Shown here: positions 15,350 through 23,999 of the stretch, in pieces
Numbering within the stretch: position 1 is the stretch's first letter
How the letters are laid out: each line of letters starts with the position of its first letter
Made by a program: the position numbers and the translations under genes
From: Bacillota bacterium
GTDB taxonomy: Bacteria > Bacillota > Negativicutes > Sporomusales > UBA7701
Reading direction: 5' to 3'
Assembly (NCBI GenBank): GCA_023415775.1
Contig: JAEZJM010000011.1
Coordinates: 1 to 64,000, forward strand
DNA length: 64,000 bases
Notes under the pieces: generated by a model
Told to the model about the DNA's origin: nothing
Database searches by the model: none
The model's input: the letters and a program-made list of their open reading frames with translations, nothing else

Positions 15350-16219
15350 ATGTCAGTGGCGTTAATGTATTTTGCGAAGGTAAATGTTAATCATGACGTC
15401 TATAAGCTTTACGAAAAGCCGGAATTATTGGGGCAAATACTGGATAGACTTTTAGTGAGCATCGACCAGCAAAAAAGGGTAAAAATCGCCCAGGACAAGG
15501 AAGAGTTTTGGGTCAAGTTTATATCCCTCGAAAAAGATATAGACCGTAGATACATCATCGGACGAGTAGTGAAAATCTTTGAAGATGATATCGAGATATA
15601 TAACTCTGCCAAAGACGATGTCGACCCTTTGCCGACAAAAGAACTTGCGCGCAGCGTAACCTTTTATTTTGACTTGAGGACCGAACTGGTTGCTTTTACG
15701 ACTAGCAGGTATTTCGGACATCTGCAGTTTTGCGCTTATTTCAAAGAGCTATTAAACGCATATTCGGATGAAGCCCAGTTCGAGGTGTTTCTGGAAAAGA
15801 ACGCCGATGAATTAAAAGAGAGGCTGTATAAAATCAAAAAAATCACCCGCATTGATATTACACTGATTCCCCCCAACCCAAACAGTAAGGCCTTCGCTAG
15901 AATATTTCCTCAGGATACTATCGAGCTACAGAAAAGCCGTATCACCAAGATTCAGCAAAGTTACTTGGCGTCGGGCAGGGGCGAAGGGATTGATCCTAAA
16001 ACGGACCTCATAGATAGGGCCGTAATCGGGGTATCTGAGGGCTACGGTGACATGACTGCCTATGGGAAAAACGAGGGCGGGATTGAAATATCCGTATCGA
16101 GCTCCAAGGACGCTCCCCATAAGAGGTTTATCCACCGCAACATGAAGGATTCATTATCCGGGGTTATGGAAGCCGGGAGAGCCTTTATTCAGGAGTTAAT
16201 TTCAAAACGATTAGGATGA
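15350..16219 (+). CDS. uncharacterised soluble protein, first gene of inserted cassette
   Basis: ATG 15350 follows GAAAGGAAG with normal spacing; an upstream in-frame codon at 15275 lies in the terminator hairpin and is unlikely. The 289-residue product begins M-S-V-A-L-M-Y-F-A-K-V-N-V-N and has no membrane segment. Towards the C-terminus it has E-K-N-A-D-E-L-K-E-R, R-I-D-I-T-L-I-P-P-N-P-N-S and a Gly-rich stretch. I do not recognise the family; it loosely recalls DUF4747-like phage proteins. It is AT-richer than its neighbours and is followed 6 nt later by a membrane protein, suggesting a two-gene moron, perhaps an anti-phage or exclusion pair. Confidence 0.6.
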   Translation: MSVALMYFAKVNVNHDVYKLYEKPELLGQILDRLLVSIDQQKRVKIAQDKEEFWVKFISLEKDIDRRYIIGRVVKIFEDDIEIYNSAKDDVDPLPTKELARSVTFYFDLRTELVAFTTSRYFGHLQFCAYFKELLNAYSDEAQFEVFLEKNADELKERLYKIKKITRIDITLIPPNPNSKAFARIFPQDTIELQKSRITKIQQSYLASGRGEGIDPKTDLIDRAVIGVSEGYGDMTAYGKNEGGIEISVSSSKDAPHKRFIHRNMKDSLSGVMEAGRAFIQELISKRLG

Positions 16220-16225
16220 TGATAT

Positions 16226-16846
16226 GTGGGAAGACTGGCGGACTATTCCTCTTATTACGGGTTCTTCAGTCTGCTTGCGCGTACAAAAAAATATCAGGAA
16301 CTATATAGCGGCGGTGACGCTATCGTCTCGGTTTTTGCCGCTACCATCACAACAGGGGTCCTGTGTTACTTGCTTGATACAATTTCCACGGCGTCACTGA
16401 ATTCGCTGGTGAAAAATGTACTGGTCACAGTAGGTGCGGGGCTTATAGGCCTACTTGGATTTTTGGTATCGGGACTGGCAATTCTGACCGGCGTGATTAC
16501 GACCAAAGTGTTGCGTAAGCTCGATGAACAGAAAAAAATAGACGATTTCGTTGAAATTTTATTTAGCTTCTACTTCGAAGGGGCAGTAATTGGTATCACT
16601 ATTTTTGGGTTATTGCTTACATATCTGGTTGTGCACGCCGAGCTAGATAACGTGAAATGGGTTTTTCTACTCACGTCGTTCTCTTTGGCTTATTTCTTTT
16701 GGTTCTCCATTGTTTACGCAGTCGGACTTGTGGGGACGTGTATAAATGTTTTCTTTGTCAATATCTTCTACGAAATGGATTTTGACAGACCAGGATGCGA
16801 TGAGCAGCCTCCTGATGAACGACCGCAAAATGATGAGCATCTATAG
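16226..16846 (+). CDS. four-helix membrane protein, second gene of inserted cassette
   Basis: GTG 16226 follows TTAGGATGATG. The 206-residue protein has four hydrophobic stretches (~residues 28-50, 62-90, 110-133 and 138-178) and a hydrophilic acidic C-terminal tail rich in Asp, Glu, Pro and Gln. No enzymatic motif is visible. It ends in a terminator and is AT-rich like its partner. A membrane effector plus a cytosolic sensor is a known layout of abortive-infection and exclusion systems; here that is only inference from architecture and position between late regulator and terminase. Confidence 0.6.
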   Translation: MGRLADYSSYYGFFSLLARTKKYQELYSGGDAIVSVFAATITTGVLCYLLDTISTASLNSLVKNVLVTVGAGLIGLLGFLVSGLAILTGVITTKVLRKLDEQKKIDDFVEILFSFYFEGAVIGITIFGLLLTYLVVHAELDNVKWVFLLTSFSLAYFFWFSIVYAVGLVGTCINVFFVNIFYEMDFDRPGCDEQPPDERPQNDEHL

Positions 16847-16869
16847 AGCTTTCGGGCTCTTTTTCTTTT
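16845..16869 (+). terminator. rho-independent terminator closing the inserted cassette
   Basis: Short stem AGAGC/GCTCT with loop TTTCGG, followed directly by TTTTCTTTT. It overlaps the stop of the membrane protein gene and isolates the cassette from the packaging genes. Confidence 0.6.
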
Positions 16870-16890
16870 ACCCGTTGGGAGGTGGTGGAC

Positions 16891-17115
16891 GTGGGTGTCC
16901 ATTACTGTAACGAGCGCTGCTTGTTCAACGACAACGACGACCAAGCCTGCACCGGTTCTCCCGTATCCCATATCAATCGGCGCTGCCTTAGTTGGCGGCC
17001 ACGACCTCACAAAGAGAGCTACCGAGACCTGATGCGAACGTTCGAGAGCAACTGCGACAAGAACAGCGCTGGCGGCGGGTACAAGTCAAGCAGAGTAAAG
17101 GGCGTGCTCAAGTAA
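16891..17115 (+). CDS. small Cys-containing phage protein upstream of terminase
   Basis: GTG 16891 lies behind GGGAGGTGG; GTG 16882 or 16885 would be too close to this RBS. The ~74-residue product has Cys in H-Y-C-N-E-R-C, Q-A-C-T-G, R-C-L and a late N-C-D, spaced like a C-x3-C...C...C metal site, followed by a basic tail. Its position directly before the candidate cos site is where many phages carry a small HNH or packaging-accessory protein, but no HNH motif is seen. Confidence 0.45.
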   Translation: MGVHYCNERCLFNDNDDQACTGSPVSHINRRCLSWRPRPHKESYRDLMRTFESNCDKNSAGGGYKSSRVKGVLK

Positions 17116-17117
17116 TT

Positions 17118-17165
17118 ACGGGTCCTTCCGGAGGGGGGCGACCAGCAGGGGTCGCGAAGCCTGCG
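17118..17165 (+). other. candidate cos packaging site
   Basis: Just upstream of the small terminase is a GC-rich stretch beginning ACGGGTCCTTCCGG, then a G-run, then an inverted repeat GCGACC (17138-17143) and GGTCGC (17150-17155). GGGTCCTTCCGG-like and GCGACC-containing dyads next to terS recall cos sites of lambda-like phages. No coding frame covers it. The exact nick positions cannot be read from sequence. Confidence 0.4.
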
Positions 17166-17206
17166 ATAATTCCGCCTGATAAAATTCGTTTTTGGGGTTG
17201 AAACTT

Positions 17207-17725
17207 ATGGCTAAAAAAAGTACACCACCGAAGGACACAAAGGCAAAGGCCCCAGAAAATTGGTGGATTCGCGGCACCGCAGAGACATGCGCTTTTTTTG
17301 ACGTAAGTGCTGAAACTTTGAACAACTGGGAGAAGCGGGGTGCACCAAAAGAGGGATATGGCAAGTGGGATGTCCGGAAGTTGGTGGCATGGAAGTTTGG
17401 TACCAGTGGAGACTTTACCCCTGAAGCTAGAAAACTAGCCGCCGAAGCGCGTTATCGAGAGGCGAAGGCAGCCATGGCGGAAAGGGATCAGGCCGTCATG
17501 GAGGGTAAATACATAGAAAAAGCGGAGGTGGATCGGTCATGGACGGCGATCGGCACGCAAATGAAGGCAAATATACTGGCGTGGATAAGAACACTTACGC
17601 CGGTATTAGCCAACCAGGATATGCGTACGGTTGAAAAGGTCATGACCGAAGCGACCTATGACTTACTTGAACAAGTCTCGTCGAAAGGGAAGTACACTCC
17701 CGGACGCGTTCCGAAGAGCACTTAA
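17207..17725 (+). CDS. terS: terminase small subunit
   Basis: ATG 17207 is preferred over an in-frame start 15 nt upstream. The 172-residue product has an N-terminal winged-helix/HTH (T-A-E-T-C-A-F-F-D-V-S-A-E-T-L-N-N-W-E-K-R, residues ~20-41), as in Nu1-type small terminase subunits that recognise cos DNA. A helical oligomerisation region follows. Its 3' end overlaps the large subunit by 68 nt. The candidate cos site is directly upstream. Confidence 0.8.
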   Translation: MAKKSTPPKDTKAKAPENWWIRGTAETCAFFDVSAETLNNWEKRGAPKEGYGKWDVRKLVAWKFGTSGDFTPEARKLAAEARYREAKAAMAERDQAVMEGKYIEKAEVDRSWTAIGTQMKANILAWIRTLTPVLANQDMRTVEKVMTEATYDLLEQVSSKGKYTPGRVPKST

Positions 17726-19490
17726 ACCACCCGAGCGCCTGACCGTCAGCCAGTGGGCCGACCGTAACAGAATGTTGGACCTCCGTTCGGCCAGGCCAGG
17801 GCCGTGGCGGACAAGCTTTGTGCCGTATGCTCGCGAACCCATGGACGCTTTTAACGATCCGGAAATCGAGCACATTATCTTGTGTTTTGGTTCCCAGGGC
17901 AGCAAAACCGAAATCATGCTGAACATGATCGGCTACGCAGCTGATAAGGACCCAGGCCCAATGCTGGTTGTCTATCCGGAAGACGACACCGCCGAATTTG
18001 CCAGCGAAAACAGAATCGAGCCCATGATCCTGAGCGTGCCGGCGCTCAAGAATAAATACGACCAGCGCAACTCGGAAAAGCTCGAACTCAAATTTGACGA
18101 TATATTCATCGCGCTGAACGGCGCCAACTCGCCGTCGAAGCTTTCGTCAAAACCCATCAGGTATCTGTTTCGCGACGAGATAAATAAGTATAAGCTGTGG
18201 ACTGGCAAGGAGGCCGGTCCTCTTGATTTATCCGAGGAACGCACCAAAACATTCATGTACAATCGGAAGATCGTCGACGCCTCGACGCCGGTGTTGAAGA
18301 CGGGGAACATCTGGGTCGCCCTCGAAAGTGCGGATTCTTCGAAGAAATATTTCGTCCCGTGCCCCCACTGCGGCAAGAAGCAATTGCTCAGTTTTAGTCA
18401 GATAAAGTGGCCGAAGGAAATCAACAACGACGCCAAGCTGGCCAGGGATGTCGCCTGGTACGAGTGCGAGCACTGCAAGGGTGTTATCGAGGACCGGCAC
18501 AAAACTCAGATGCTGGCGCTCGGCGAATGGAGGCAAGTCAATCAATCCGTCTGCCGTATCCGATCAGTTGCTTATCATGTCAACTCTATATACAGTCCGT
18601 TCGTCACCTTCGGGGATGTGGCGCACAAGTTTTTGATCAGCAAAAACTTCCCCGAAAAACTGATGAACTTTATCAACAGCTGGCTTGCCGAACCGTGGGA
18701 GGACAAGGCGGCCGCGCTAGATCGGGACGTGGTGCTCGAAAAGCAGGCTCCCGAACCCGAGTGCGTAGTTCCCGATTGGGCGCAGCTGCTCACCGGCGGC
18801 GTCGACGTCCAGAAAGGCTATTTTTATTGGGGTATCGATGCCTGGGGAGCGAAACTGACTAGCCAAAATATCGCCCACGGGGTGGCTGAGACATGGGAAG
18901 ATATTGAAACAATAATGAATCGGCGATGGCCGGATGTGAACGGCGAAGCAAGGTGGCAGGTTAACCTCTGCGCCATCGACTCTGGTTATGATACCGAGAA
19001 CGTATACGATTTTTGCCTGGCTAACCAGGACTGGGCAGTTCCTGTCAAGGGCAGCAGTATCCCCATGATATCCAGGTACCGGCGGTCAAAAATCGACAAT
19101 CCGAATTCAAAAGCATTCGGACAGGCTCTATATATCGTCGACCCGGACCAGTATAAGAATCTCATCGCTGGCAGGGTTAATCGTCCGATCGGCCCGGGGT
19201 GTTTCATGGTCTACGCCGGTTGTGATGCGGAGTACGCCGAGCAATTGACGTCGGAGCATAAGATCAGGGACCGGAAAGGAAATCAGGAGATCGAAACATG
19301 GGTACCTAAATCTTCTGCAACCCCTAATCACTACTTGGATTGTAAGGTATATTCGTCGCTGGCGGCCGATTTGTTGCAGGTCAGATATTTGGACGATTTG
19401 CCAGAGACGGTGGCACCGGAGTCGACCGAGCAAAAGAAGGCCGATACCCAGGATGATTGGTTGAAAGTGAAGGAGGATGGATGGCTGTGA
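17658..19490 (+). CDS. terL: terminase large subunit (lambda GpA family)
   Basis: A 610-residue packaging motor. Residues ~77-86 carry the ATPase P-loop (C-F-G-S-Q-G-S-K-T-E); V-V-Y-P-E-D-D-T-A follows as in GpA proteins; F-R-D-E-I near 170 is the Walker B. A zinc-ribbon-like C-P-H-C...C-E-H-C lies near residues 235-275. The C-terminal nuclease domain starts near G-V-D-V-Q-K-G-Y-F-Y-W with conserved Asp. It cuts concatemers at cos and drives DNA into the prohead. The ATG lies inside terS, in another frame. Confidence 0.92.
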   Translation: MTYLNKSRRKGSTLPDAFRRALKPPERLTVSQWADRNRMLDLRSARPGPWRTSFVPYAREPMDAFNDPEIEHIILCFGSQGSKTEIMLNMIGYAADKDPGPMLVVYPEDDTAEFASENRIEPMILSVPALKNKYDQRNSEKLELKFDDIFIALNGANSPSKLSSKPIRYLFRDEINKYKLWTGKEAGPLDLSEERTKTFMYNRKIVDASTPVLKTGNIWVALESADSSKKYFVPCPHCGKKQLLSFSQIKWPKEINNDAKLARDVAWYECEHCKGVIEDRHKTQMLALGEWRQVNQSVCRIRSVAYHVNSIYSPFVTFGDVAHKFLISKNFPEKLMNFINSWLAEPWEDKAAALDRDVVLEKQAPEPECVVPDWAQLLTGGVDVQKGYFYWGIDAWGAKLTSQNIAHGVAETWEDIETIMNRRWPDVNGEARWQVNLCAIDSGYDTENVYDFCLANQDWAVPVKGSSIPMISRYRRSKIDNPNSKAFGQALYIVDPDQYKNLIAGRVNRPIGPGCFMVYAGCDAEYAEQLTSEHKIRDRKGNQEIETWVPKSSATPNHYLDCKVYSSLAADLLQVRYLDDLPETVAPESTEQKKADTQDDWLKVKEDGWL

Positions 19491-19690
19491 CATTGCAGGA
19501 GCAGCTTGATCAGATCAATGCCGCAGTGCAAGCTATCGAAAGCGGTGCCCAGGAATACCGCATTGACGAACGCTTAGTACGTCGTGGCGACTTGGCAACG
19601 CTTTACGCCGAGCGGCGGCGGCTGGCACAGGAGCAGGCAGCTTATGAGACTAATGGAGGCTTCTATGCTGCTTCATTTTACAGGGGGTGA
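19481..19690 (+). CDS. gpW-like head-tail joining protein
   Basis: ATG 19481 has AGGAGG ideally placed and overlaps the terL stop by 10 nt. The 69-residue protein contains L-Q-E-Q-L-D-Q-I-N-A-A-V, a short strand pair (E-Y-R-I-D-E-R-L-V-R-R-G-D) and L-A-T-L-Y-A-E-R-R-R-L, the gpW pattern. It sits between terL and portal, which is where lambda W is found. It should stabilise packaged heads before tail joining. Confidence 0.7.
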   Translation: MAVTLQEQLDQINAAVQAIESGAQEYRIDERLVRRGDLATLYAERRRLAQEQAAYETNGGFYAASFYRG

Positions 19691-21234
19691 TGGAACTGGA
19701 AGAAAAACAGCGATCGCCTGACCCGGGCAATATCTTGGACCGGGCTATAGGATGGGTCAGCCCAAAACTTGGTTATGCCCGGATGGCCTGGCGAACAGCG
19801 ATGCGCAGCGCTTACCAGGCCGGGGAGGTGTCTCGTCGGTCCGAGGGGTGGGTGCCGGTAAATGCTAAGGCTGAGCAGGTCAATCAGCCACAGCGCGACC
19901 TGATTCGCGCCCGAGGCCGGTACGCCGAGCGCAATAGCGATATAGTCGGCGGCCCGCTAGGAGTCCTGGAGCGCAACGTCGTTTCCACAGGCTTTCGGGT
20001 GCAGGCCGATACCGGGGATGAAACCCTTAACAAGCAGATCGAGAGCTATTTCCTGGAGTGGCAAAAACCCGAAAACTGCGACGTCACCGCTGCCCAGGCG
20101 TTTTATGAAATATGCCAGATGTCGGTCCGGCGGACGTCGGTTGATGGCGGCCTCTTGTTCGTCAAGGCATATCAAAGCGCTGGCCGATTCCCGTATCAGT
20201 TGCAAGCCCGCGAAGTCGACGACCTGGATAGCGCGTCTCAGTTCCGGCGCGGAAACAACTATATCGTCAACGGCATCGAGGTCAACGCCTACCAGCGGCC
20301 GGTCGCTTACTGGCTAAAAGAAAGTTCGCCGGACGGATGGGATACCGGGATCGCTCAGCGAGTGAGCGCAAACCGGGTAATCGCGCTCTGGAAAAAGACC
20401 CTGCCCAGCCAGATCCGCGAGGTGTCTCTGCTAGCTCCGACCATCATGAGGGCGAACGACACCGAGGAATATCTTGAGGCTGTCAGCATTAAGGAGAAAA
20501 TCCTGGCCAGCCTCAGCGTATTCATCAAACGTCTGTTGCCGGGAGGAGGAGCGCCTGGCCGCGGTGTTGCCCCAACCGGAGTGAACCAGGATTACGATCC
20601 AAAAACCGGCTACAAGAAAAAGCGAATCAGCCCAGGCTTGATCACGGAGCTGCAGCCTGGCGACGACGTCACCGCGGTTATCCCTACCGGGCAGGCATCC
20701 AATGCCAAGGAATTCGTCGCAATGCACCAGCGACTGATCGGCGCCGGTCAGGGGTTAAGCTACGAGGCCACCAGCCGGGACATGTCCGAGGTCAATTACT
20801 CCAGCGCGCGCCAGGGGTTGCTGGAGGATCAGAAGACGTACGCCTGCTGGCAGCAGTGGCTGATTGACCACATGCTTACCAAGGTTTACCGAGATGTAGT
20901 CACCGCAGGGGTGCTGGCCGGCGAGTTGAAGATCCCGGATTTCTTCCAGCAGCCGGAGAAGTATCTGCGACACGCCTGGATTGAACCGGGATGGAGCTGG
21001 ATCGACCCGGTGAAGGAAATCACGGCCAATACCAAGGCGATCGAATCCGGCCAGGACAGTCTGGCCAATGTCTGCGCACGGGTAGGCTACGACTGGCGTG
21101 AGATCCTGGAGCAAATCGCCAAGGAAAAAGTCTATATCAAAAAGCTCGAGGAGCAGTACGGAATAACAATGACAGGAGGTGGGGCTATTGCCGCCGGTAC
21201 AAAACCAGGCGCCCAGGTGGGCGCAGAACCTTGA
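19687..21234 (+). CDS. portal protein (lambda GpB family)
   Basis: Starts at GTG 19687 or ATG 19690. The ~515-residue protein has the lambda-type portal pattern: R-A-R-G-R-Y-A-E-R-N-S-D near residue 75, N-V-V-S-T-G-F-R near 97, an R-T-S-V-D-G-G-L-L strand and the late S-R-D-M-S-E-V-N-Y-S-S-A-R motif near 360. Portals form the twelve-subunit ring at one head vertex for DNA passage and terminase docking. It overlaps the protease-capsid gene by ~50 nt. Confidence 0.9.
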   Translation: MMELEEKQRSPDPGNILDRAIGWVSPKLGYARMAWRTAMRSAYQAGEVSRRSEGWVPVNAKAEQVNQPQRDLIRARGRYAERNSDIVGGPLGVLERNVVSTGFRVQADTGDETLNKQIESYFLEWQKPENCDVTAAQAFYEICQMSVRRTSVDGGLLFVKAYQSAGRFPYQLQAREVDDLDSASQFRRGNNYIVNGIEVNAYQRPVAYWLKESSPDGWDTGIAQRVSANRVIALWKKTLPSQIREVSLLAPTIMRANDTEEYLEAVSIKEKILASLSVFIKRLLPGGGAPGRGVAPTGVNQDYDPKTGYKKKRISPGLITELQPGDDVTAVIPTGQASNAKEFVAMHQRLIGAGQGLSYEATSRDMSEVNYSSARQGLLEDQKTYACWQQWLIDHMLTKVYRDVVTAGVLAGELKIPDFFQQPEKYLRHAWIEPGWSWIDPVKEITANTKAIESGQDSLANVCARVGYDWREILEQIAKEKVYIKKLEEQYGITMTGGGAIAAGTKPGAQVGAEP

Positions 21235-23122
21235 ACGAAGCATAAGTCTGGAAAGAGCGGCTATCGACGTTGAAAAACGGACGGTGCCGCTTTCGTTTTC
21301 CAGCGAAACCACGGAAGTTGTCCGCTGGGGAGACGTGGAGATACTTGACCATTCCCCCGGGGCGTGCAATCTGACCAGGATCAACGACATCGGCGTATTG
21401 CTGTTCAACCACAACACTGATATGCCGATCGGGGGAATCGGATCCGCAGTTATCACGGAGCGTCGCCGCGGCGAGGCCATTGCCCGCTTCGACGCCGACG
21501 ATGAAAGCGACAAGTATTTTCAAAAGGTCGTCGGCGGAACCCTCAAGGCCGTTTCCGTTCGCTACTCGGTGCAGCAGTGGGAGAAGGTCGAGGTCAACAC
21601 GCTTTCGTCCTGCGGCCGGTTTAAAGGCCCCTGCTGGATTGCCCGCAAGTGGACCCCGCTCGAAATATCCATCGTTTCTGTCCCCGCTGATGCCGATGTC
21701 GGCGTCGGTCGATCTGCTGAGGACGGCGTAAGCCGCTCAGATAAGGAAAACAACAAAAGGAGTGATCGCAATATGCCTCCGGAAGAAACCACCCTTACCA
21801 CTGGTACCCTGCCCGCAACCGACCAGGACCGCAGCCAGCAACCTCCCGCTGCCGTCGATCCTCAGAGGGCAGCCGCTGATGCGGTAACCGCCGAACGCAA
21901 CAGGACAGCGGAAATCACCGCCCTGTGCCGGAGCTTTGACCTGGCGCCTGACGAGTTTATCGCCAGTGGAGCGACCGTCGATGTTGCCAGAAAGGCCGTG
22001 CTGGAGAGGCTGGCCCAGAATCGTCCGTCCGGTACCGTCCGCATGGGCCAGGATGAGGCGGACAAGTTCCGGGCCGCCGCTGTTGACGGCCTGCTGCTGC
22101 GCGGCAGCATAGTCGTGGCAAAACCGGCCGACGGCGCCGACGCCTTCCGTGGCGTTCGCCTGCTCAGGCTGGCCGAGGACTGTGTGGAGCGTGCCACCGG
22201 GAAACGGTCTCGTTTTGAAAACGACGAGGACCTGATCCGCGAAGCTCTCACCGGCGCCAGCGCTTTTCCCGGGATTCTCTCCGCTGCCGCCAACAAGTCC
22301 ATGTCGCTGGCCTACCAGGCGGTGCCGACCACCTTCCAACTGTGGACCGGTACCGGGTCGCATTCCGACTTTAAGGGGGCTACGGCTTACCGGCTGTCGG
22401 AGGCTGACGAGTTGGTAAAAATGACGGAGCAGGGCGAATTCAAGCATTCCGAAATCACGGAAGCCAGCGTAACCAAGTCGATCGCCACCTTCGGCCGGTC
22501 GTTCTCGATTACCCGCAGAGCGATGATCGATGACGACCTTGGGGCTCTGTCGAAGATCCCTGCGAAGTATGGTGCTGCCGCTCGACGGATGATCAACAAG
22601 ATGGTTTACGCCATCTTTGCCGCCAACCCGGTCATCGAGAATGCGGCCCTGTTCCACGCCGACCACAAAAACCTTGCTACCGCGGCGGCGGCGCTCAGTG
22701 TGGCTTCGCTCGACAAGGCGAAAGCGGCCATGGCCAAGCAGAAAAACATCGGTAACAAGGAATACCTGAACATCCAGCCGGCTTTCCTGATCGTTCCGAG
22801 CGATCTGGAAGTTCTTGCGACGCAGCTCATCAGCTCCGTCGTTGACCCGTCGAAAAACAACGCCACGCCAAACCCGTTCGCCAACAAACTGTCCGTAGTT
22901 TCCGACCCGCTGCTCTCTGAGCAGAGCCTGACGGCCTGGTATTTGGCCGCCGCTCCCGGGATGGCCGACACCATCGAGGTCGATTACCTCAACGGCCGCC
23001 AGGAGCCGACCATGGAAAGTCAGGTGTCCTTCGAAGTTCTCGGCATGAAATGGCGGATTTACCTGGACGTCGGCGTCAACCTGCTCGACTTCCGCGGTCT
23101 GTTCAAGAATGCCGGGGCCTAA
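21188..23122 (+). CDS. fused prohead protease-major capsid protein
   Basis: I favour TTG 21188 over GTG 21179, because AGGAGG (21173-21178) is then correctly spaced. The ~644-residue product has two parts. Residues ~1-190 are an HK97-type prohead protease (start of domain T-V-P-L-S-F-S-S, F-N-H-N-T-D near 75, S-V-R-Y-S-V near 120, L-E-I-S-I-V-S-V-P-A). A charged Gln/Pro/Ala linker (~190-265) acts as scaffold-like delta region. The rest is an HK97-fold capsid protein (S-I-T-R-R-A-M-I-D-D-D near 440). Fusion should put one protease on each capsid subunit; self-cleavage must release the mature capsid protein. Confidence 0.85.
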   Translation: MPPVQNQAPRWAQNLERSISLERAAIDVEKRTVPLSFSSETTEVVRWGDVEILDHSPGACNLTRINDIGVLLFNHNTDMPIGGIGSAVITERRRGEAIARFDADDESDKYFQKVVGGTLKAVSVRYSVQQWEKVEVNTLSSCGRFKGPCWIARKWTPLEISIVSVPADADVGVGRSAEDGVSRSDKENNKRSDRNMPPEETTLTTGTLPATDQDRSQQPPAAVDPQRAAADAVTAERNRTAEITALCRSFDLAPDEFIASGATVDVARKAVLERLAQNRPSGTVRMGQDEADKFRAAAVDGLLLRGSIVVAKPADGADAFRGVRLLRLAEDCVERATGKRSRFENDEDLIREALTGASAFPGILSAAANKSMSLAYQAVPTTFQLWTGTGSHSDFKGATAYRLSEADELVKMTEQGEFKHSEITEASVTKSIATFGRSFSITRRAMIDDDLGALSKIPAKYGAAARRMINKMVYAIFAANPVIENAALFHADHKNLATAAAALSVASLDKAKAAMAKQKNIGNKEYLNIQPAFLIVPSDLEVLATQLISSVVDPSKNNATPNPFANKLSVVSDPLLSEQSLTAWYLAAAPGMADTIEVDYLNGRQEPTMESQVSFEVLGMKWRIYLDVGVNLLDFRGLFKNAGA

Positions 23123-23156
23123 CCCGACAAAATAAAATAAGAAGGGAGAAAGAATA

Positions 23157-23936
23157 ATGGATTATGTTCAAAAGGGCGATACCATCGACTACACCAATTC
23201 CAGCGGCGCCGACATCGCGTATCACGCCGTTATCCCTCTGACCTCGTGCATCGGCATCGCGCTCGAGGCCATCGCCAACGGCGCCACCGGTGCGATGGCG
23301 CTTAAAGGTGTATGGTCCGGCGCAGCCGTCAACAACGCAGTTTTTGCGGTTGGCGAAACCCTGTACTGGGACGCTTCGGCCCAGAAACTGACCAAGGTGG
23401 CTACTGGCAACACCCCCGCGGGCATCTGCGCCGCCCCCAAGCTGCTGGCCGGTACCATCGGGTACGTCGAAATTGGCCGCAGCATGATCACCGTCGACAA
23501 CGCCATCGAGGCCGGCGAAGTAACCTCGGAATATGCCTCTGCCGCGCTCGGTACTCACCACCTCGTTTATCACGTCGAAGACCTTGACGCCGGCGCCGAC
23601 ATTACGGCCCGCAAGTTGCTAACCGTTCCGACCGGCTGTAACTATGCGCTGGTAAGCGCCAGCATCACCGGCAAGGCCGCTTCCGCCGGGGTTGACGCCG
23701 GCAACAGTGCTGTGGTTTCGCTGACCGACGGTACGAATACCATCGTGACCAAAACGTTCGACGACGATCCCGCGTTCCCCGCTGCCAACACCCCTACCAG
23801 CCTGGGCGCACTGGACGCCACCCACAAAGTGCTGGCTGCGGCCGAATCTCTCGTGCTGAATGTCACCAACGGTACCACCGCAAACCTGCCCGCGTTCGAC
23901 CTGGAAATCGTCTATACGGTTTCCGAAGCCGCCTAA
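23157..23936 (+). CDS. DUF2190 head-decoration protein with extra C-terminal domain
   Basis: A 259-residue protein following AGAAGGGAGAAAG. Residues ~1-110 match DUF2190 (Y-V-Q-K-G-D-T-I-D-Y, V-G-E-T-L-Y-W-D, T-P-A-G-I-C, I-G-Y-V-E-I), a small beta-rich capsid decoration or fibre-like protein. Residues ~130-259 are a separate Thr/Ala/Val-rich beta domain (V-V-S-L-T-D-G-T-N-T, L-V-L-N-V-T-N-G-T). DUF2190 proteins are usually only ~110 residues, so the second domain is an addition, perhaps displayed on the capsid surface. Confidence 0.75.
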   Translation: MDYVQKGDTIDYTNSSGADIAYHAVIPLTSCIGIALEAIANGATGAMALKGVWSGAAVNNAVFAVGETLYWDASAQKLTKVATGNTPAGICAAPKLLAGTIGYVEIGRSMITVDNAIEAGEVTSEYASAALGTHHLVYHVEDLDAGADITARKLLTVPTGCNYALVSASITGKAASAGVDAGNSAVVSLTDGTNTIVTKTFDDDPAFPAANTPTSLGALDATHKVLAAAESLVLNVTNGTTANLPAFDLEIVYTVSEAA

Positions 23937-23957
23937 TCAAAGCCTTGGTAAGGTAGG

Positions 23958-23979
23958 GAGGGGCCCACACGGGCCCCTC
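23958..23979 (+). terminator. perfect 9-bp hairpin after head genes
   Basis: GAGGGGCCC pairs fully with GGGCCCCTC around ACAC. There is no T-run, so it may be a partial attenuator or mRNA-stabilising end rather than a strict terminator, tuning expression between abundant head proteins and the connector genes downstream. Confidence 0.45.
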
Positions 23980-23999
23980 TAAAGCATGGAGGTGTTGAG

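Noticed and set aside
16891..17115. HNH endonuclease next to terS
   Set aside because: Position is typical, but no H-N-H motif or two CxxC pairs with correct spacing are present.
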